From Microbacterium trichothecenolyticum (GTDB taxonomy: Bacteria; Actinomycetota; Actinomycetes; Actinomycetales; Microbacteriaceae), in contig NZ_JYJA01000038.1 in the NCBI RefSeq assembly GCF_000956465.1, positions 62,001 to 126,000 on the forward strand: a stretch of 64,000 bases of DNA, written 5' to 3'. The translations under genes and the position numbers were made by a program. The notes under the pieces were generated by a model. It saw nothing but the letters and a program-made list of their open reading frames with translations. It made no database searches and was not told the origin of the DNA. Of this stretch, positions 24,701 through 32,774 are shown in pieces (the first letter of the stretch is position 1; each line of letters starts with the position of its first letter).

Positions 24701-27096
24701 GAGCGGGCGGGATCCACGCGGACGCCCCGACCGGCGTCGTACGCGTCGCCGGACGCGACATCGACCTCATCGCCGTGGGCGGCACGATCGGCGCCGACAG
24801 CCTCGACCGGTCCGCAGACCTCGTCGTCGACACCGGAACCGGCTCGCGCCTGTACGCGCTGTCGCTCCCGGGCGACGCGGTGATCCTCGTCCCGCCGACG
24901 GGGATCTACCTCACCGAGGCGTCGGGATCGCTGCTGGTGCTGCGTGCCGAGGCGTCCACCGGGGACGTGCGGCTCACGGTGCCGTTCGTCGCGGGCGGTG
25001 ACGACGAGAGCGTGTTCGTCCTCACCGAGGGCCGCACGATCGACGAGCTCGTCACGATGACGGAGGGGCGGATCGTCGCCGGCGACGACGTCACGCTGCT
25101 CGTGGGCCAGGACGTCGTCGCGCCGCTGCTCACCCTCATCGAGGGCTCGACCGTGACGATCCGCGCCTCGTTCGGCAAGTCGTCCGCGCTCGACGGCGGA
25201 TCCTTCCTGTACTTCGGCGGCACGGTCACCGGCGGACCGACGCGCATGTCCGGCGGCCTCGGCGACGACGTCTTCCTCTTCGACGCGACAGTCGTGAACG
25301 GACGCCTGTTCGTCTTCGGCGACGGCGGCGACGACATGCTCCTGTTCGACCGCACCGAGGTCCACGGGCCCCTGGAGGTCGTCGGCGCGGCGGGCGACGA
25401 CTACTTCCTCTTCTTCGAGGCGTTCCTCGGCGGTCACACCGTCGCGTTCGGCGACGACCCGGCCGACCCGCTCATCGTCGACGGCGACGACACGTTCGAG
25501 GTCTGGCGGCTGCAGACCATGACGGGCACGCACATCGCGGCGCCCGGCGACGACTTCGCCGGCACCGAGGTGCGCGACGCGCTCGTGCTGTGGGGCAACG
25601 GCGGCGACAACGACTTCCGCATCCAGACGTGGGGCGGCGAGGACGCGGTCGGTCACGACTATCGCATCGTGGTGCGGGGCGGCGGGGCGCGCACCGGCCT
25701 CGACACACTCACGATCGACGGGACGGATGCCGCGGACCTCTTCCTCTTCCGTGCTCTGGCGGCGATCGCCGAGCACCCCGATGCGCGCCGTGCCGCGTTC
25801 GTCGCCCAGCTGAACCTCGCGACCGGCACCGTCGAGAGCATCGCGTACGACGAGGGCGTGAACGCGCGCCTCACCGTGAACGGATACGACGGCGATGACG
25901 TCTTCGTGTTCGACGACAACAGCACCATCACCTCGGTGCACGGCGGCGACGGCGACGACACGTTCGTCGTCGGCCAGTTCTTCGCGACGCCGCGGATCGA
26001 GCCGAACGTGCAGCCGGGCAGCGCATTCGGCACCGTCGAGACCGAGTTCGGCAACGCGAGCGCCGGCATCAGCTTCCCGGCCGTCCTCTACGGCGGAGAG
26101 GGAGCGGACCGGTTCGTCATCAACGGCCACGCGGCCGAGCTGCGCATCGAGGCGACGACGGGTGCCGACGTGTTCCGCCTGCTGGCCGTTCGGCTCCTCG
26201 CCGGAGGCTACCGCCAGAACGGCTTCCTGTCGCTGGACGGCGGGGCGGGCGCCTCGACCGTTCAGGTGCTGGCGTCGAGCGCCCCGCCCGGGCTCGCGCT
26301 CGCGCTGACGTCGCTCGTCGGGGCGGGGCTGCTCGTGAAGCTGTACCACGTGTCGCTGCCGACGCTCGTGGCCGCGCCGGTCGTCCTGCCCGCCCCGGTC
26401 GTGCTGATCGCGGAGGATGCCGTGCCGCCCGTGCCGCTCGTCATCCCCGTGCCGCCGGTCGTGCCTGGCGCCGGCGAAGTCATCATCGTCGAGTCGGACG
26501 GCACCACGACGCTGCACAGCGGCGTGAAAGAGACCGACAGCTACACGATCGCGCTCTCCGCGCCGGCGACGGCACGCGTGTACATCACGATCTCGGCGGC
26601 CTACGGCGGCGGCATCCCGTATGCGCAGGTCTCGATCGACGGCGGCCTGACCTTCCACGACCAGGTCGTGCTGATCTTCGAGATCGGCGAGACCGGACCG
26701 AGGACGGTGATCGTCCGCCTGCTGCCCACGGCAGCCCCGCACCCGTTCCCGTCGCTGCTGACCGCGGCGCCGAGCAACGAGCCGGGCCCGGGCATGGTCG
26801 TCGAGACGGTGAGCCACACGGTGGTCAGCGATGATGTGCTGTTCGACGGGGCGGTCGCGCGCAACGTCTACATCAACGCACCCGTCGACACCCCGGAAGA
26901 GCCCGGGCAGCCGGAGGAGCCGGAGCAGCCGGGACAGCCCGCGGGCGGCGCCACCGGTCAGGGCGGCGCGACGGCAGGCGACGGCGGCCTCGCGGCGACG
27001 GGCTCCGAGGGGATTCCGGCGGTGCTGCTGACCGGCCTCGGGCTCCTGCTCGCCGGCCTGCTGCTCCTGGCCCTGCGCCGCCGTCGCATGGCCTGA
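1..27096 (+). CDS. Giant sortase-anchored beta-repeat surface protein, 5' end missing
   Basis: The reading frame is open from the first base (CGG, Arg, then ATGGGT) and the first residues, RMGASGG, match the inside of a repeat unit (EARMGAAGG). The gene therefore begins upstream and the ATG at 4 is not a real start. At least 9,031 residues are visible. In order they are: about eleven ~388-residue tandem units (1 to about 12,760), further diverged beta-repeat sequence to about 20.9 kb with two short GG-DG-Y modules near 15.4-16.0 kb, a run of those modules at 20.88-21.98 kb, non-repetitive beta-rich sequence, Gly/Asp-rich blocks such as [10 protein letters not shown] and [10 protein letters not shown] (25.2-26.1 kb) resembling RTX calcium-binding loops, a domain near 26.5-26.85 kb, a Pro/Glu stalk, LAATG, one TM helix and an RRRR tail. 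I infer a wall-anchored adhesin or stalk with a beta-solenoid-like fold; ligand and function are unknown. No sortase gene is in view. Confidence 0.9.
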   Translation, partial: RMGASGGGVAVVPAVAVTLSNVSTLARIGAGSLITASGAVQVAAVQKATAGSTAGAIVVGAGDAGIGAAVALTFANHATRTALARSLTARQVDLMSHATSDATANATASTAGAPQNAADSGDASNPGGAAGNGVDAAVTAERDHADAVSGAHGGAGTGSAAAPAAQTSQGGVNAAAAVALLVATIGASVDLAPGITVTATQLVRLDTAADTDATVRADGSASQGADATIGAAVALALVDADATAIVPAGVTIVAGQLTIAARALEEPGDPVSRLTVESVAGAGGGKVSVAGSVAILIANHDVRAALEGTATVGGAVAISAASVLAASVKALPAGQGVTDAGDLGLGASFALAAVTAGTRAELADGASLAGATDLTVMATGDAEVRSEARMGAAGGKVALAPAVAVTLATPTTIARIGSGAATTLTGALSLFASQRSISSSTSGAIVLGAGTAGVGLSLALTIAGVSSAVQLARSATAASAVFEARVLSASTSTATASASGAPENGADSSDPGNPGGAAGSGVDDAVAAERAHAGAASTAHGGAGTGAASTPSASSSQGGVNAAAAVAVTLATVANSIQLSPGVVVTSAGAVTLLSRADTDASSSADGSASQGADATIGAAVAITLATVHNLAELGAGASVSAVSLQVRADASAPGGDGVSTSGSRAVAGAGGGKVSVAGSFALAVVNHTTRAAIAGSAALAAGDAIVSAGSRTVTTVAALPAGVGVTGAGDLGVGAAVALALVTQSTVAELADGGGLSGARDLTISADGRGEATAEARMGARGGDVALAPAVAVTLSTVTTSARVGTGALLTLSGSLGETATQRATAAAIASSQVLAAGDAGIGLSLALAISQHTVTAALARSASAAVGAQLQATGVSSSSSTASASAAGAPEDSSSGGGGAGVDQAVEAERTHASAASAANGGAGAGSAAAPSASSSQGGVNAAAAVAVTLADVRAESALASSVVLTSGGTVSLVTGTNTDAASSADGSASQGSDATIGAAVAITLADVVNRAVVPVGATIAARALTTTATVVTDGDDASAFGARSVAGAGGGSVSVAGSFALAIVNHTVRSGVEGTAALTGGALTSDAVTRTTTAVAALPAGAGVTDAGDLGIGASVALAIVTSRTTAEIANDAAVTGAGSVTLLASGRSSTSAEARMGAAGGDVALSPAVAVALSTIASTARIGTGALVTVAGAVDLDAVLEATATATASSSALAAGDAAVGLAVAIAIANHSSLTELARSLNAAGAVTLATFLTSTATSSATASAGGAPENPADSGDAGNPGGAAGTGVDQAVAAERSHADGVATANGGAASGPAAAPKAESSQGGVNAAAAVAVTLTTARAESRLASGITVTSAGLVSLASLANVDATSAADGSASQGADATIGAAVALTLADVVNRAIVPVGASVAAHDLTLQTGVQPAGADTASAFGARSVAGAGGGKVSVAGSFALAVVAHTALSALDGDVALTGGDVVVSAASVVTSTVSALPAGAGVTDAGDLGVGASVALNLVTDRTSAQVSSGAAISGARDLTLSAAADSAAVTEARMGASGGDVALSPAVAVTLSTVATAVVLGAGAPISLARSLSATATQKARAATTASAAVLGAGDAGVGVGLALTVSGHTVIAALSRNVTAGGDASLRAFGISSSSSTAAASAAGAPGDPGGGGGAGPGVDQAVEAERSHASSTSAANGGASAAGASAPAAESSQGGVNAAAAVGVTLATMAAETSVAAGVVLTAGGTAMLASSANSDAASSADGSASQGSDATIGAAVAITLANVVNRASVPPGVTVNAHDLIVSAGVTADGADQTSTVSARSVAGAGGGDVSVAGSFALAVVNHTTRAGIDGTVALSGGDAALTAAAAVSSTVTALPAGAGVTGAGDLGFGASVALNLITDKTTADLANGATVTGARHLTLSAAAADTAVTEARMGAAGGDVALSPAVAVTLSNVTTTTGIGTGGLLSLSGSLTSTATQKAAASTTASAAVLGAGDAGVGVGLALTIANHTVVAELRRSLSAGADVSLNASSISVTSATAAASAAGAPESGGGGGGGGAGVDQAVAAERAHADSASTANGGAGAGTATAPKAESSRGGVNAAAAVAITLATVRSETVVGSAVTVMAGGTAMLASAANTDASTAADGSASQGSDATIGAAVAITLANVVNRASVPTGVTVTAHDLIVSSTVAVDGADETATISARSVSGAGGGDVSVAGSFALAVVNHTTRAAIDGTASLTGGDAALTAASTVSSTVSALPAGDGVTDAGDLGFGASVALNLITDRTSAEIADGGTLAGARHLTLAATATDAGVTEGRMGAKGGDVALSPAVAVTLSNVTTWTRVGTGSLSLLGSLTMAATQTASAQTTASSAVAGAADAAIGVALALSIANHTVTSALGRSVTAGADVSLRAIGISSSASTATASAAGAPESAGGGGSSGSGVADAVEAERTHADVASAENGGEGAGAATTPAAESSQGEVNAAAGVAITLATVRAETLVEPAVSSVSAGATAVFASSANTDAASSADGSASQGSDATIGAAVAITLVDAVNRATVPATLTVTTQHLIVSATVTANGADQTSTISARSVAGAGGGDVSVAGSFALAVVNHTTRAGVDGTVALTGGDAAITALSSVSSAVKALPAGEGVTSTGDLGFGASVALNLITDRTTAEIANGVSLTGARHVTLTATATDAGVTEARMGAAGGDVALAPAVAITLSNVTTTTRIGTGTLVIAGSLTMAATQKAAAATTSSSSVLGAADAAIGVSLALTVANHVVTSSLGRGVTAGADVSLKASSISASSATSAASAAGAPENDEDSADAANPGGASGTGVNELAASERAHADAVATANGGDDSGDQAAPQAESSDGPVNVAAAIAITISTVRARTVIEPVVTAVTAAGTVALAASANTDATSSADGSAAGDGDATIGAAVALTLANVTNTADVPVTLTLRAHDLLVTATVTADGADTAATMSAQAVSGAGGGKISVAGSFALAVVNHTTRAGVDGTVVLTGGDTALTAASSVSSTVKALPHDDGVVATGDAGIGASVALNLITDRTSAEVSDAVSLTGARHVTLTATATDAAVTEARMGAKGGDVALAPAVAVTLSNVTTWTRIGTGILNIAGSLTMTATQKASAATTASSAVLDAVDAAIGVALALTLANHGATSALARNVAAGADVVVRASSISASGALASASAAGAPENEDSGDPGNPGGDSGTGVDQLAQRERDHADDVSTANGGESSGAADNPSAETSDGPVSVAAAVGIVVSTVRAETVVEPTVSSITAAGAVVLASSVNTDARSGGDGSAAGDGDATIGAGVALTLSSTINRATVPATLTVRAHDVTLSATVTADGSDATSTFGAAASSGAAGGNVSVAGSVAVAIVTTDTLAAVYGTLVLTGGDVALLARSAVAGTVTALPVGDGAGGTGDAGVGASFALTLDTHRTSALIADDVAVTGARDVGLTAEAVDATTTEARMGAKGGGVAIAPAVAIVLSNITTLARIGAGVLATTGDVLIRATQHASAENSASAAAIASDDAAVGVGLALTIANHTVTAMLGRNTTAGGDLTMQAFSWSRSSALAAASAAGAPENDEDAGTGDPANEGGAAGTGVDEQVTGQRDHADHVAGDHGVEGSGGAETPNAETSSGPVNVAAAIGIVIATVWARSIVETPVSDITAAGTATLASSQNTDAASGGDGSASRGGDAAIGAGVAITYVDVVNRSGVPATLTLRARALAVLATITTDGSDDTSTIRAVASSGAGGGKVSVAGSVALGLVWFDTLAAVSGTVILTGGDATVGAGSKIDTTVKALAAGEGVVSTGDAGVGVSFALALVTSDTHARLDDEVSLTGAKDLTVAASSISRTTTEASMGAKGGDVTVTPSIAITVSDVSTTAVIGSLASGPIVVTGNVLVSAMQHTAARTTAGAVATDAGDAAVGVAIALNFAFDSVFATTRRSITSGGWMAFSATGSSLNSATAAASASGAPGESSGDAPSGGVDGQVQEQRDYADTASLGQGGAGVQNSDSPSASTSDGGVSVAGAVALTISDVSFTAWLPDALVLTAGGHVWLISSAQVDSKAEANGTALAHDDAGVGAAVALNLVFLVDNAWVGEDAVIAANGFTAAALMTTLGSDATHDFSTIANAGAGSDDVGVAGAVALNIVFDSTEAWIPSSARVDFGTGDVLVAAENRRTDTAKAKADANGGGSSTGVGAAVAINVISDDVTRAEIEHGADVTGGADIAVRADHADAVLNEVAAGSEGGTAVSPAVGINVVLPVVLARIGTPGPRPFVATGTVMVRATHSGSVTVEGDADAAGGSVAIGAIIVVNVVDIDVQATVARDIAAGALWLVASSELHASASAKASARGTLGGSESGSDDGNADQQAQQQLSGTPATSGFGGTLPSSSDSVAQGNSQAGGQSGQSSDGVGVAAAVAVDWITVDSLATVVPGLTIVVDGVFAVLASNETDAAAKALGTSWSIENDTNTVGAAVGLNVATVTNRGSIGAGADVTAGSVAVTGLTPADARNDFQAWAIAAAAGQGDAAVAGSVAVQVLILVNEAVIGSGSTLVVAGGISLDASHPMGLQGLAASAALTTNGSGVGAGIVVQFVESTTLAHIDSTFASPTTIRAGGAIIGRATASLVPLAAPDVPLIELPAFTGVALGAALGGGDAGVGGSLVVDVVNRATRAWLGDAASVNQGIASAAAQDLSFTASDQTEFVDVAGALGASTGSAGVGFALIVGVHNKDVRASVGRGVTADLGGSVWVMATAGEKFTQVVAGGGVASDAGIAGSFVVLVVNQGAAAPGTRAFVDSTAETPTALRARGSMTISAADPVTMTLFAGAIGAASTAGLGLSSVVFVRTGIVDAFAGPEAELWARGGIGLSLTATQSEDLWLVAVGGGVGGTAGLAGAATVGVQNNTTHAHLDRSVTVDGVAPGGSAGVRIAASDDTTLRGIAGQLAVGGTAGVGLGADVQVVDKSTQAWIAPQTLVTVGGDVTVDATSGEKVTSVAAGGSVGGTAAVSANATVSVYTIVTKAFVGEVCSAAVPSEALCAASRAVVVAGGSARIAADEVLSMDVVAGSVAVSGTASVGLTAAVPVLNKTTTAFIGDLSRVTALAGGSGLTGALGGYDVDYIDTRFNPQTAIIGGDQLELGYVHGIEDGQRVSYETGGGQAIIGLTPGAAYFAIVDAAFPTRLRLTATSGGAPIALASPARPGQSHRIFPTDQATVPERIAPYLTPSSDVDGGSNTVNLPYDMPRDKADNSATPLVTGDAVTYTANGGAPIGGLVDGETYYVVVTGPHSFQLARTKCQADPAASGCSGTPFAVIDLDPAIATGRAHSFVRQGMQSPGDPAKITGIRVLTPRTGAIYGVAVVANNSDEILAVGASAAVAATAGVGVAGNVNVVTADTDAFIGRLARVNDLNDGAAPWQSVTVAAGGVFRQLMVSAAVGGGMAGVATNATVDIVTLDVDATIADDAIVRAAGDILLSAVGSQEITAIAAALGAGVAGVAAAVAAVVLDTHTHGRVGRHVTLDAGNNILVAADDRTGFTTVSGGLGVGFVGVGAGVVVVSAVKDTAATIGVGGIVDARAARGWSLGGIPLGTISGDTFPAAGQSGLAVLASSSQRVFGMAISGGAGFVGVSGAVNVTLIRGTTVAAIESAAGDRTFVNGDRAGAGAPQSVSVTATDLTDTFTIGGGVAGGFVGVAGGVDIGVVDVAANAIIGDYASIQASSHLRVQALSVRHIQTYAVSAGGGAVGVTASVSVWTAGGQPTGSYDDGSGQKDALSSSDGTPQSQADQHASGTGSNGYLSILGGANDSSGTNTAQRKQAGIDAAGARVAAAAPGTTLASSAFSSPPPLRGTTSRIGVGAFILTGGSVSVTADARDTYFGLAGSATGGVVAVGASVLVATLRSTVDAGVATGTTIRAGGDVAVRATYGEGAEAIAFTGQVGAVSVGGQILVLDTDARQTAHIDDGVIVPVAGGIVSADASADRDVRPLSLGLAIALAAAGASVATADVRGDTVGRIGAVHIGAAGAPAGGLRVTSVSDISVPVTAFSVSVGLAGSGTGAGAIADITGRTAADFAGVAYVSGGATIIADARNVIDADTVNVQVGAVAIGVTLAHATVTRETTATAVDGSWISAGGAIAMRATSRNRADAYTPGGSLSAVSASFMNPEALVTGRTEAIFRADVATSGSLTVDAEGQNQALAKAFVVGIGLLGSGQGVEASAEVASAAVVRAVIELGTVFSSGLVGARSRILTDGGSGNVASASITAGSGGLVSGGGYVATAYLRGGTTAEVYSVIGGSGAVEVRSTAVNRAAAETFTAGFGGILQVSVAYAESEIAASATTRASIFSPVWSNGATTLVAQAANTADVDSDAATIGLINANVRVISATIAAATRAELRAGLVGNGLTVEARGTNLATASAAYVEAGLYNGGFGTALAIVTDAAGITAEVAAGTADVRGGNGAVAVTAWSANTAATDMKKITVAGLDINGLLPRATVAAATRASFTAGPATSTSFAVSASSRNAVDATAELTSIAIIGVSGTVAAATIAESAATTASVASGVTLAATGAVSVVAESRDGTHALTGIDSAGGGAVKAGVVVAQAIIGAPVTAAFDGTLIESTGVSVRAVGNAKADATIEAVGIALVGITGSVVDAEVFGSAAVSSRYGTGVLATTGAVLVETALTSSATAKSDLVSGGLLVVGVSVPTARVAAAAVADAAPRQIGGTSLAVKATANRSVSATSGSIALGVIAVSISSAEALITDTAVTRARVHDGATVHAPAAAISVDATATNAATAAGGGVNGGAITVGVAEPKALVDSSTLAHFAATVATAASLGVHAVTSDSATAKLASTAIGAITIDSGAAWARVRPVAEAIVGAGTPIVVSGAIDVRAAAQPVSRSFAENFSAAALAVSSNSALAETFPTVRLSVANGTTLRAGGGVTLTAHQNSATPPPPPVYAFDAVTGVDLGSNTITLSGAHTLDDSATVRYDRSGGTAVGGMTDGAKYGVLVVSPTQIQLGAAFEAAQVDPAGDIITFTRQHGFVDGQRVYYTAAGFGVAGLVNGHAYRVRVLDDFRIQLIDADTPAAPVEFDGGDVDAANGLIVAANSYSDGQMVQYIAPAARASFYSTRVDIVVDAQGSPVQVGSPPTFQVEDNNVIAVREHGLQTGDAVVYRSTGGALGGIAQDTTYWVIRVDGNRIQLADSQCHALGTCDDGGGGLIPVTALGLAPDISESGRAVIHQLFAPGQQPIAGLQNGGVYEVCNSSATSFGLKLIQVLGVCINRPLAANGSVGTSRFVPAVVDLGPALGGGELVVDLTAAGSGTQHLQVATMAPSLPSGTYSEAKVAGDGGGFIQVGSTRPRVDVDAHLDLTIGDGVQIVAGGEIGVHALNTAAAVADGTSGGLGFISITHARAVVSAQATTNVSVRPGSDLASTGGSVTIDPLTLASGNAYAYSDAGGFGHGTEAQTRADLGTTSHVTLDGRITAWNDITASSSTAMQSELRAGASGGSFAGSSTSGDCGGDPCHIVANNETTLTVGGAAHLEADNVALEAQMVSTSLLDHNRSNGDGAFEDSDARSEVTLNSNAHVHLVSGAKIIGYQTVTVRAQHLDVRLVADARATCGCFGGDSDADAIVRYNATSSVTGEAGVRIRTATLRVEALHLLVVVDPRASTGGGFIDFGGDDNSADDNRHRWIEWNADVVLHAPNPTLVVDGSGKIIKKYAVTVRDDLGTVYILGQTIPEGREIVVDPIENNGGGSATYFINNPAGSQVGTLTGDQGTLQVQNTFDFVRLHNYSGRLLRVNGISVANLDDVGATVNVQAEDSSAFRFHIGRPIFIPTFVDIANWDGPGTPDIILAGSIDNPIGTTRVINEHGDIWAQGTGSIRTNIAQLQANQGTIGASFTLFGIPVRLPIPVVLVQSDYLVDDVDPTRLVELLADARDDVVLDLTYVARMPIGSPYAGTAFTPVLGPIHAGDDIDLLVHDSLYGSDVPVMSSYWVQVNVTHPPSNTTVPPTGQYHTYFHPDPGPWGGFDDPVLVAWGTVNQLADSAYTFSDLSAGDDIVVRHLSTATDISFVAFSNVDATLLSMRFPAQQYSAQNGDGEITLYTNGFIEDYETIADLRVGTITSTADDVYLQTLQNTASILDEGTIDDGTPRVAGRNLVLIAGLVSGRIGGADVDPTGTDPTDTAPDLLEIRSSLSARGSVIALAAGDVLLDQVAGTLYAALVQSLTADVALRTRAGGIHADAPTGVVRVAGRDIDLIAVGGTIGADSLDRSADLVVDTGTGSRLYALSLPGDAVILVPPTGIYLTEASGSLLVLRAEASTGDVRLTVPFVAGGDDESVFVLTEGRTIDELVTMTEGRIVAGDDVTLLVGQDVVAPLLTLIEGSTVTIRASFGKSSALDGGSFLYFGGTVTGGPTRMSGGLGDDVFLFDATVVNGRLFVFGDGGDDMLLFDRTEVHGPLEVVGAAGDDYFLFFEAFLGGHTVAFGDDPADPLIVDGDDTFEVWRLQTMTGTHIAAPGDDFAGTEVRDALVLWGNGGDNDFRIQTWGGEDAVGHDYRIVVRGGGARTGLDTLTIDGTDAADLFLFRALAAIAEHPDARRAAFVAQLNLATGTVESIAYDEGVNARLTVNGYDGDDVFVFDDNSTITSVHGGDGDDTFVVGQFFATPRIEPNVQPGSAFGTVETEFGNASAGISFPAVLYGGEGADRFVINGHAAELRIEATTGADVFRLLAVRLLAGGYRQNGFLSLDGGAGASTVQVLASSAPPGLALALTSLVGAGLLVKLYHVSLPTLVAAPVVLPAPVVLIAEDAVPPVPLVIPVPPVVPGAGEVIIVESDGTTTLHSGVKETDSYTIALSAPATARVYITISAAYGGGIPYAQVSIDGGLTFHDQVVLIFEIGETGPRTVIVRLLPTAAPHPFPSLLTAAPSNEPGPGMVVETVSHTVVSDDVLFDGAVARNVYINAPVDTPEEPGQPEEPEQPGQPAGGATGQGGATAGDGGLAATGSEGIPAVLLTGLGLLLAGLLLLALRRRRMA
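20878..21980 (+). repeat. Run of ~60-80-residue GG-DG-Y modules in the giant protein
   Basis: Here the beta-repeat pattern is broken by modules sharing a valine/tyrosine start ([14 protein letters not shown]), then a DGxxY element ([21 protein letters not shown]) and an IQL or similar ending ([22 protein letters not shown]). Two further copies lie near 15.4-15.65 kb and 15.7-16.0 kb (DGETYYVVV then HSFQLAR). I do not recognise a named family. The modules probably form small beta domains projecting from the main stalk. Confidence 0.6.
26989..27093 (+). other. Cell-wall sorting signal: LAATG, TM helix, Arg tail
   Basis: LAATG is encoded at 26989-27003. A hydrophobic helix ([19 protein letters not shown]) and a basic tail (ALRRRRMA) follow just before the stop. 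This is the classic three-part sortase substrate signal. LAXTG variants are typical substrates of class E sortases in high-GC actinobacteria. The Pro/Glu-rich stretch at about 26880-26940 would span the wall. Confidence 0.9.
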
Positions 27097-27130
27097 GGCG
27101 AACACCGGCTTCTCGGGTTCCGGCTGGCGG

Positions 27131-27179
27131 CCCAGCTCCCTGCGGCCTGAGGTGCGCCTTCTCCGGGTTTCGAGCTGGG
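27131..27179 (+). terminator. Weak inverted repeat after the giant gene
   Basis: Arms CCCAGCTC (27131-27138) and GAGCTGGG (27172-27179) are complementary but separated by 33 nt and not followed by a T tract. They lie in the 115-nt gap between two convergent genes. The gap also holds an imperfect ~40-bp direct duplication beginning CTTCTC-GGGTT. A termination role is a weak inference from position. Confidence 0.25.
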
Positions 27180-27211
27180 GGCGCAGCCTCCTCCGGCGGG
27201 ATGCCGGGGCG

Positions 27212-27442
27212 TCAGAGGGCGGTGCCGCCGAACCGCGACACCTGTCCGGCCCGGTCGGCGTCCTCGCTCGCGAGCACGCCGCCGTTCGCGACGAAGTCTG
27301 CGGCGACCTCCTCGAACATGATGCGCACGTCCTGCTGCCGGGCGCCCAGCGCCTCGACGGCGGCCCGCGTGACCTCCTCGGCGAAGCGACGGCGCTGATC
27401 GACGGTGCGACCGGGGAGGAGTTCGACTCTGATGTTGGGCAT
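27212..27442 (-). CDS. 4-oxalocrotonate tautomerase-like protein
   Basis: The 76-residue product starts [13 protein letters not shown], followed by a helix ([18 protein letters not shown]) and a second beta strand ([12 protein letters not shown]). This is the tautomerase-superfamily plan, in which Pro-2 becomes the N-terminal catalytic base after Met removal. Members isomerise enol/keto substrates as small hexamers or trimers; the substrate cannot be read here. Family size is usually 60-80 residues, so it looks complete. The ATG is chosen because Pro follows it and because a TATCGT -10 box lies 6 nt upstream (27449-27454), suggesting a leaderless message. The frame stays open far upstream of this start, which hides the gene inside a spurious long antisense frame. 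It is divergent from the nitroreductase-like gene. Confidence 0.85.
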   Translation of the reverse strand: MPNIRVELLPGRTVDQRRRFAEEVTRAAVEALGARQQDVRIMFEEVAADFVANGGVLASEDADRAGQVSRFGGTAL

Positions 27443-27448
27443 ACCTCG

Positions 27449-27493
27449 ACGATAAGGGGCGTCGCCCTCGGCCCGGCGACGGCGGCTTACGCT
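27449..27493. promoter_or_regulatory. Divergent pair of leaderless-type promoters
   Basis: The gap between the two divergent starts is only 57 nt. On the minus strand TATCGT (27454 down to 27449) sits exactly 6 nt before the tautomerase ATG. On the plus strand TACGCT (27488-27493) sits exactly 6 nt before the ATG at 27500. That spacing puts transcription start at or next to the first codon, and neither gene has a Shine-Dalgarno sequence. Confidence 0.6.
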
Positions 27494-27499
27494 GGTGGC

Positions 27500-27940
27500 A
27501 TGCCGCTGACCGGAGAGTACAAGCCGTCCACGTCCGACTGGGCCCGCAAGCAGGCGGAGGCGTTCGAGGCGTCGAACGGCGACAAGGCGAACACGCTGCG
27601 CGGGGTGCCCATCATCGTCCTGACCACGGTCGGGGCCAAGACCGGGGCGCTGCGCAAGACCGCGCTCATGCGCGTCGAGCACGACGGCCGGTACGCCGTC
27701 GTGGCCTCCAAAGGCGGTGCGCCCGACGAACCCAAGTGGGCCGCGAACATGCGCCGTGAATCCCATGTCGAGCTGCAGGACGGCGACGTCAAGCGCGACT
27801 ACACCGCGCGTGAGCTCACCGGCGATGAGCGCTCCGAGTGGTGGGCGCGGGCGTCGGCCGTGTGGCCCGATTACGACAGCTATCAGTCGAAGACGGACCG
27901 GCAGATCGCGATCTTCGTCCTCGAGCCCCGCGAGGCCTGA
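27500..27940 (+). CDS. Deazaflavin (F420)-dependent nitroreductase-family protein
   Basis: The 146-residue product matches the Ddn-type split-barrel family. Diagnostic stretches are [16 protein letters not shown], which corresponds to the G-x-K/R-S/T-G-x-x-R-x-T-P/A-L phosphate-binding segment for F420, and [18 protein letters not shown]. Actinobacterial members use reduced F420 to reduce nitroaromatics, quinones or other substrates; which one cannot be told. There is no signal peptide or membrane segment, so it is probably cytoplasmic. The ATG at 27500 follows a -10 box by 6 nt, fitting leaderless expression. The C-terminus ([11 protein letters not shown]) is normal for the family. Confidence 0.85.
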   Translation: MPLTGEYKPSTSDWARKQAEAFEASNGDKANTLRGVPIIVLTTVGAKTGALRKTALMRVEHDGRYAVVASKGGAPDEPKWAANMRRESHVELQDGDVKRDYTARELTGDERSEWWARASAVWPDYDSYQSKTDRQIAIFVLEPREA

Positions 27941-28039
27941 TTCGGCGAAACGCTGCAGCGGCCCTTCCGCGGAGGGCTTCCCGAGCCGGGTGCGCGGCGG
28001 CGCGTACCGTGAAGCGATCGTCACGCTCCCGCCGCGTGG

Positions 28040-28045
28040 GATACT
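28040..28045 (+). promoter_or_regulatory. -10 box of the FGE-like gene
   Basis: GATACT lies exactly 6 nt before the GTG start at 28052, with no Shine-Dalgarno sequence between. The geometry is the same as in the neighbouring leaderless genes. No clear -35 hexamer is visible. Confidence 0.45.
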
Positions 28046-28051
28046 TCCGCG

Positions 28052-28795
28052 GTGACCGACATCGAACTCGCCCGCATCGCCGGCGGAACGGTCACCCTGC
28101 ACGACGCCCGCCGCAAGGCGCGCTGGAGCGTCGAGCTCGAGCCCTACGAGATCGGCGTGTACGCGGTCACGCAGGAGCAGCTCGCGGAGCTGCTGGGCGA
28201 GCCTGCGTCGCACCCGCGCCGCCCCGCGACCGACGTCAGCTGGTTGCGCGCGATCCGATTCTGCAACGCGGCGTCGGAGTGGGAGGGGCTCGACCCCGCG
28301 TACTCGTTCGACGGCGAGGATGTCACGTGGCACGTCGACGCCGAAGGCTTCCGTCTTCCCACCGAGGCCGAGTGGGAGCACGCCTGTCGCGCCGGCTCCA
28401 CGGGCCCGCACTACGGCCTCCTCGCCGAGGTCGCGTGGACGGGTGCCGACGGCGTCGGCGCCCCGCAGAACGTCGGCGGCAAGCTGCCCAACCTCAACGG
28501 CCTCTTCGACACCCTCGGCAACGTCTGGGAGTGGACCTGGGACCTGCTCGACCCCGCCCGCTACGCCGACTACCGCGTCTTCCGAGGCGGCGGCTTCGCC
28601 GACGACGCGTGGAGCGTGCGCGCGTCGACACGCCGCGGCGGCGCCCCGCGCATGCACCACGACGACGTCGGCTTCCGCGTGGCACGCGGCGGCTTCGACG
28701 CCGTCGATGCTGCGCAGGGCTGGTCCGCCGCGGTCGACCGCGACCGGGCCGACATCGACGGACCCCTTCCGCCCGGCTGGACTCCGCTGCGCTGA
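28052..28795 (+). CDS. Formylglycine-generating-enzyme-fold protein lacking the catalytic Cys pair
   Basis: The 247-residue product has the FGE-sulfatase (SUMF1/EgtB C-terminal) fold signatures in order: IPGG-like start (ARIAGGTVTL), EIGVYAVTQEQ, DVSWLRAIRFCNAAS, FRLPTEAEWEHACRAG, NLNGLFDTLGNVWEWTWD, RVFRGGGF and DDVGFRVAR. In true FGEs the segment after RGGS carries two cysteines that bind copper and the substrate Cys. Here it reads RGGGFADDAWSVRAST, with no cysteine. It is therefore unlikely to convert Cys to formylglycine. It may be a regulator, a binding protein or another oxidase of the fold. No sulfatase gene is near. GTG start; convergent with the purine permease across a strong terminator. 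Confidence 0.8.
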   Translation: MTDIELARIAGGTVTLHDARRKARWSVELEPYEIGVYAVTQEQLAELLGEPASHPRRPATDVSWLRAIRFCNAASEWEGLDPAYSFDGEDVTWHVDAEGFRLPTEAEWEHACRAGSTGPHYGLLAEVAWTGADGVGAPQNVGGKLPNLNGLFDTLGNVWEWTWDLLDPARYADYRVFRGGGFADDAWSVRASTRRGGAPRMHHDDVGFRVARGGFDAVDAAQGWSAAVDRDRADIDGPLPPGWTPLR

Positions 28796-28797
28796 AA

Positions 28798-28838
28798 GAC
28801 GGAAGCGGATGCCTCGAGCCGAGGCATCCGCTTCCGTC
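28798..28838. terminator. Strong bidirectional terminator hairpin
   Basis: A perfect 19-bp stem has left arm GACGGAAGCGGATGCCTCG (28798-28816), a 3-nt loop AGC and the complementary arm at 28820-28838. It starts 2 nt after the FGE-like stop codon and ends 14 nt from the convergent permease stop, so it can serve both genes. There is no long U tract, as is usual in high-GC actinobacteria. Confidence 0.85.
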
Positions 28839-28852
28839 CGTGAATCGAGTGC

Positions 28853-30337
28853 TCAGCCGAGCAGGGTCTCGAGCGGTCCGCGCGCGAAGTAGAGCACGAA
28901 GCCGGCCGCCACGATCCACAGCAGCGGGCTGATCTCGCGAGCCTTGCCCGACAGCGAGCGCACGACGACCCAGGAGATGAACCCCGCGCCGATGCCGTTC
29001 GCGATCGAGTACGTGAGCGGCATGACCGTGACGGCGAGGAACACCGGAAGCAGGATCGAGAAGTCCGAGAAGTCGATGAAGCGGATCTGCGACATCATCA
29101 GCGCACCGACGATGACCAGAGCGGATGCCGCGACCTCGGTCGGCACGATCGACACGAGCGGCGTGAAGAACATGGCGACGAGAAAGAGGCCACCGGTCAC
29201 GACGTTCGCCAAGCCCGTGCGGGCGCCCTCGCCGATGCCCGCACCCGACTCGATGAACACCGTGTTCGACGAGCTGGACGTGAAACCACCGGCGACCGCG
29301 CCGACGCCCTCGACGATGAGCGCCGACTTGATGCGCGGGAAGTCGCCCTTCTCGTTCGCGAGACCGGCCTCCTTCGACAGACCGGTCATGGTGCCCATGG
29401 CGTCGAAGAAGTTCGTGAAGACGAGCGTGAAGACGAGCATCAGCGCGGCGAGCACGCCGATGCGCTCGAACGAGCCGAAGGACACCTGGCCGACGAGCGA
29501 CAGATCGGGCACGCTCACGAGCGACGACGGCAGCTCGGGGACCGACAGGCCCCACCCGCCGGGGTTGAGGTCGTCGCCGGAGAACTTCGGGCCGATGTTC
29601 CAGATCGCCTCGACGATCACCGCGACGACCGTGCCGGTGACGAGGCCGATCAGGATGCCGCCCTTGACCTTGCGGGCCACCAGGATGCCGGTCAGCAGCA
29701 GGGTGAACACGAAGATCAGCGTCGGCACCGTCGCAACCGAGCCGTTGACGCCCAGACCCACGGGGGGAGAGGACGCGCCGGTCGCGGTGACGAAGCCGGC
29801 GTCGACGAAGCCGATGAACGCGATGAAGAGCCCGATACCCACCGTGATGGCGAGCTTCAGCTGGATCGGCACGGCATCGAAGATCATTCGCCTGAGGCCC
29901 GTCGCCGCGAGGAGCACGATGATCAGACCGTTGATGACGACGAGACCCATCGCCTCGGGCCACGTCACCTGCCCGACGACCGAGACGGCGAGGAACGAGT
30001 TGATGCCCAGGCCCGCCGCGAACGCGAACGGCAGGCGGGTCACCAGTCCGAACAGCACCGTCATCACACCGGCGGTGAGCGCGGTGGTCGCGGCGACCTG
30101 TGTGAACCCGAGGGTGTCACCGGCGACATCCGTGCCGCTGGACAGGATGATCGGGTTCAGGATGACGATGTACGCCATCGTCACGAACGTGACGACACCG
30201 CCGCGGATCTCGGCAGGGATCGTCGATCCGCGCTTGGTGATCTCGAAGAACCTGTCGAAGCCGTTCTTCGGCTCCGGGGTCTCGGTGTTCTCGGTCTCGT
30301 CGGGGGCGTTGGATGCCGTGGACTCGGCTGTGCTCAT
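28853..30337 (-). CDS. NCS2-family purine/pyrimidine permease (AzgA-like)
   Basis: The 494-residue product is a polytopic membrane protein. It has a hydrophilic N-terminus rich in Thr/Glu, then FDRFFEITKRGSTIPAEIRGGVVTFVTMAYIVILNP, the conserved opening of the AzgA/PbuG branch of NCS2 transporters for adenine, guanine or hypoxanthine. Further family marks are AAGLGINSFLAVSV, the KLAITVGIGLFIAFIGFVDAG block, TNFFDAMGTMTGLSKEAGL and SSSNTVFIESGAGIGEGARTGL. About 12-14 TM helices are predicted. The start ATG has a good Shine-Dalgarno (GGAGG on the minus strand, 30347-30351). A TAACGT -10 candidate lies at 30365-30360. Base uptake fits the purine genes next door, but the permease is transcribed separately and in the opposite direction. 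Confidence 0.9.
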   Translation of the reverse strand: MSTAESTASNAPDETENTETPEPKNGFDRFFEITKRGSTIPAEIRGGVVTFVTMAYIVILNPIILSSGTDVAGDTLGFTQVAATTALTAGVMTVLFGLVTRLPFAFAAGLGINSFLAVSVVGQVTWPEAMGLVVINGLIIVLLAATGLRRMIFDAVPIQLKLAITVGIGLFIAFIGFVDAGFVTATGASSPPVGLGVNGSVATVPTLIFVFTLLLTGILVARKVKGGILIGLVTGTVVAVIVEAIWNIGPKFSGDDLNPGGWGLSVPELPSSLVSVPDLSLVGQVSFGSFERIGVLAALMLVFTLVFTNFFDAMGTMTGLSKEAGLANEKGDFPRIKSALIVEGVGAVAGGFTSSSSNTVFIESGAGIGEGARTGLANVVTGGLFLVAMFFTPLVSIVPTEVAASALVIVGALMMSQIRFIDFSDFSILLPVFLAVTVMPLTYSIANGIGAGFISWVVVRSLSGKAREISPLLWIVAAGFVLYFARGPLETLLG

Positions 30338-30359
30338 GTGGGGGGACCTCCGATGTGAA

Positions 30360-30456
30360 ACGTTAGTCGCTCCCGCCCCAACCTGAGGATTCGCTGGACG
30401 GATGCCTCGACCCCGCGCGCGGGCACCCTGGCCCGGGCGGTGCGCCGAAGTAGGGT
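30360..30456. promoter_or_regulatory. Divergent promoter region between permease and perM-like gene
   Basis: The 128-nt gap holds TAACGT on the minus strand (30365-30360) for the permease. On the plus strand TAGGGT (30451-30456) lies 9 nt before the ATG at 30466, giving a very short or absent leader. No PurR-like dyad was seen. Confidence 0.4.
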
Positions 30457-30465
30457 CGATGGCGC

Positions 30466-32136
30466 ATGCATCGCCTCATCGTCGCCCTCCTCGCCTCCGT
30501 CGACGCCGTCATCGCGGCGGCCGTCGGCCTTGCCGTGACCCTCGCTCCGCTCACCCTGCTGTGGGTGTTCGGATTCGGCGGCGGCGCGGACTGGGGCGTG
30601 CTGTGGCCGTCGGCGGTGTCGGTATGGCAGCTCGGCAACCTCGTGCCGCTCAGCATCGCGCTGCCGCCCGACTACCTCGCTGCGACCGGGATCGATGCGG
30701 GCGCGGCATCCTTCGTCCTCTCCCTCGCCCCGCTGGCCTTCGCCGGGTTCACGGCGATCTTCGCCGCCCGCTCCGGTGCCCGCGCCTCGCACGCCGACGC
30801 GTGGCTCACCGGGGTGCTCACCTCGAGCGCCGTGTTCGCGCTGGTGAGCACCGGCGCCGCGTTGAGCGGCGCCAACGGCGTCGCGAGCGCCGAGACGTGG
30901 CAGGCGATCCTCGTGCCGACGCTCCTGTTCGTCCTGCCCGCCCTCGTCGCGGCGATCGTGACCGAGTGGTCGGAGGCGGGGTCCGGGGCGATCGCGCGCC
31001 TGCGCGACCGCATCGAGTCGGCGCCGCACGACTGGGGCGAGGTGCCCGCGCTCATCGCGCGCGGGACCGCCGTCGTCGTGCTCGGACTCGTCGGCGTCGG
31101 CGCCGCGGTCGCTGCCGTCGCCCTGTTCGCCCGGGCGGGGCAGATCGTCGCCCTGTTCCAGGCGGGCGATGTCGACCCCATCGGCGCCACCGTCATCACG
31201 CTCGTCCAGCTCGCCTACGTGCCGACGCTCGCGGTGTGGGGGATGAGCTTCGTCGCCGGACCCGGCTTCGCCGTCGGCACGGGCACGGCGGTCTCGCCCG
31301 CCGGAACCCAGGTCGGCGTCATCCCGGGTCTGCCGGCGCTCGGCGCTGTGCCCGAGTCGACGACATCGTGGCTGCTGCTGCTCGCCCTGCTGCCGATCGC
31401 GCTCGGCGCGCTCGCCGGGTGGATCGCGCGATCGCGGCTCCTGCACGCCGGGGGACCTTCCCGCACACGGATGCTGCAGCCTGCGCCGTCGGCCGGGCCG
31501 GCGTCGTCGCGGTTCGATGCCGGGAAGACGGCGGCACTCAGCGGGCTGCTGTCGGGGTCGGCCACGCAGGAGCCCGGCGCCGAGGGGCATCTCGATGACC
31601 ACCTGGAGGCGGCGGAGGATCCGATCGCGGCCCGTCTCGTCGTGACCGCGGGCATCGCGCTGCTCTCCGGCGGCGCCGCGGCGCTGCTCGCCTGGGCGGC
31701 GTCGGGATCGCTCGGACCCGGGCGGCTGGCCGAGTTCGGGCCTGATGCCGGTCCCGTCGGGCTGGCGGTCGGCCTCGAGGTGCTGCTCGGTGCGGCCATC
31801 CTGCTGCTGTCGCCGCGTGCGGCGGACGGCCGCCACTCGGCCGCGCAGAACCCCGCGCTCGGCGCGGCCGCGGTCGAGCCGGCGACGGCGGACGACGACC
31901 CGCACGCGGAGCCGCCGGAGGCGGCGGCGTTCGCCGCGGTCGCGGCGTTCACGGCCCGGCGATCGGGCGCGGCGCCCACGGAGGACGCCGAGCAGCCGCA
32001 TCCGTCCCCTCCCGCGCGCGGATCGCGGCCGGCGCCGCTGCCCGGCACCGATGGTGGCGTCGCACCGGAAGCCACGACGGAACCCATCGAGCTGCCCCGG
32101 TCGGCGCCGCCGGGGGAGGGGAACGGTTCCCAGTAG
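30466..32136 (+). CDS. DUF6350 / PerM-like polytopic membrane protein
   Basis: The 556-residue product has many hydrophobic helices in its first ~330 residues (for example ASVDAVIAAAVGLAVTLAPL, AVVVLGLVGVGAAVAAVALF, LLLLALLPIALGALAGWI). A second helical block follows around residues 385-450, and then a low-complexity acidic/Pro tail. The order membrane protein-purN-purH is the same as Rv0955 (perM)-purN-purH in Mycobacterium tuberculosis, where PerM supports cell division and persistence. The assignment rests on topology, size and this synteny rather than a catalytic motif. The stop TAG is part of the -10 hexamer of purN. There is no Shine-Dalgarno, and a TAGGGT -10 box sits just upstream of the start. 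Confidence 0.7.
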   Translation: MHRLIVALLASVDAVIAAAVGLAVTLAPLTLLWVFGFGGGADWGVLWPSAVSVWQLGNLVPLSIALPPDYLAATGIDAGAASFVLSLAPLAFAGFTAIFAARSGARASHADAWLTGVLTSSAVFALVSTGAALSGANGVASAETWQAILVPTLLFVLPALVAAIVTEWSEAGSGAIARLRDRIESAPHDWGEVPALIARGTAVVVLGLVGVGAAVAAVALFARAGQIVALFQAGDVDPIGATVITLVQLAYVPTLAVWGMSFVAGPGFAVGTGTAVSPAGTQVGVIPGLPALGAVPESTTSWLLLLALLPIALGALAGWIARSRLLHAGGPSRTRMLQPAPSAGPASSRFDAGKTAALSGLLSGSATQEPGAEGHLDDHLEAAEDPIAARLVVTAGIALLSGGAAALLAWAASGSLGPGRLAEFGPDAGPVGLAVGLEVLLGAAILLLSPRAADGRHSAAQNPALGAAAVEPATADDDPHAEPPEAAAFAAVAAFTARRSGAAPTEDAEQPHPSPPARGSRPAPLPGTDGGVAPEATTEPIELPRSAPPGEGNGSQ

Positions 32137-32139
32137 ACT
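32119..32139 (+). promoter_or_regulatory. purN promoter with overlapping palindrome
   Basis: TAGACT (32134-32139) lies exactly 6 nt before the GTG start of purN, suggesting leaderless transcription. Its first three bases are the stop codon of the preceding gene. Immediately upstream is the 13-nt palindrome GGGAACGGTTCCC (32119-32131), inside the -10/-35 spacer, where a repressor could block RNA polymerase. Operator function is an inference. Confidence 0.5.
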
Positions 32140-32145
32140 GACCTG

Positions 32146-32748
32146 GTGCTCACGGTCGCCGTTCTCATCTCGGGCACAGGCTCGAACCTGCGCGCTCTGC
32201 TCGACGCGGCGGCCGATCCCGAGTTCCCCGCCCGCGTCGTCGTCGTCGGCGCCGATCGCGAGGCCGACGGGTTCGCGCACGCCGAGGAGTACGGAATCCC
32301 CACGTTCATGGTGCCGTTCGCGCAGTTCGCGAGCCGCGAGGAGTGGGGCACCGAGCTCGGCGCCCAGCTCGACGTCTGGCGGCCCGACCTCGTCGTGCTG
32401 AGCGGTCTCATGCGCCTGCTGCCGGCGGACCTCGTGGACGCGTGGTCGCCTCGCATCATCAACACCCACCCGGCGTACCTGCCGGAGTTCCCCGGTGCGC
32501 ACGGCGTGCGCGATGCGCTCGCCGCCGACGTCGCGCAGACCGGGGCCAGCGTCATCATCGTCGACAACGGGGTCGACTCGGGGCCGATCCTCGCCCAGGA
32601 GCGCGTGCCGGTGCTCCCCGGTGACGACGAGCACGCCCTGCACGAGCGCATCAAGCCCGTCGAGCGGCGCCTCCTGATCGACGTGGTGCGCCGCGTCGCG
32701 ACCGGCGACCTCGACCTCGCGGCGGTGTCCGCGAGCGCCCAGCTCTGA
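32146..32748 (+). CDS. purN: Phosphoribosylglycinamide formyltransferase
   Basis: The 200-residue product carries out the third step of de novo purine synthesis, transferring a formyl group from 10-formyl-tetrahydrofolate to GAR. The sequence shows [17 protein letters not shown] (phosphate/GAR-binding start), the catalytic segment [21 protein letters not shown], and [13 protein letters not shown] with the conserved Asp region of the active site. Length is normal for bacterial PurN. GTG is used as start: it gives the usual short N-terminus before the first beta strand and follows a -10 box by 6 nt. purH begins 26 nt after the stop, so the two form an operon for two formyl-transfer steps of the pathway. 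Confidence 0.97.
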   Translation: MLTVAVLISGTGSNLRALLDAAADPEFPARVVVVGADREADGFAHAEEYGIPTFMVPFAQFASREEWGTELGAQLDVWRPDLVVLSGLMRLLPADLVDAWSPRIINTHPAYLPEFPGAHGVRDALAADVAQTGASVIIVDNGVDSGPILAQERVPVLPGDDEHALHERIKPVERRLLIDVVRRVATGDLDLAAVSASAQL

Positions 32749-32774
32749 CCCCCACCCCCACCGAGGAGACCCGC

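Noticed and set aside
28944..30386. 480-codon plus-strand frame opposite the purine permease
   Set aside because: The permease on the minus strand has clear NCS2 motifs; the plus-strand product is Pro/Thr/Arg low-complexity and has no ribosome-binding site.
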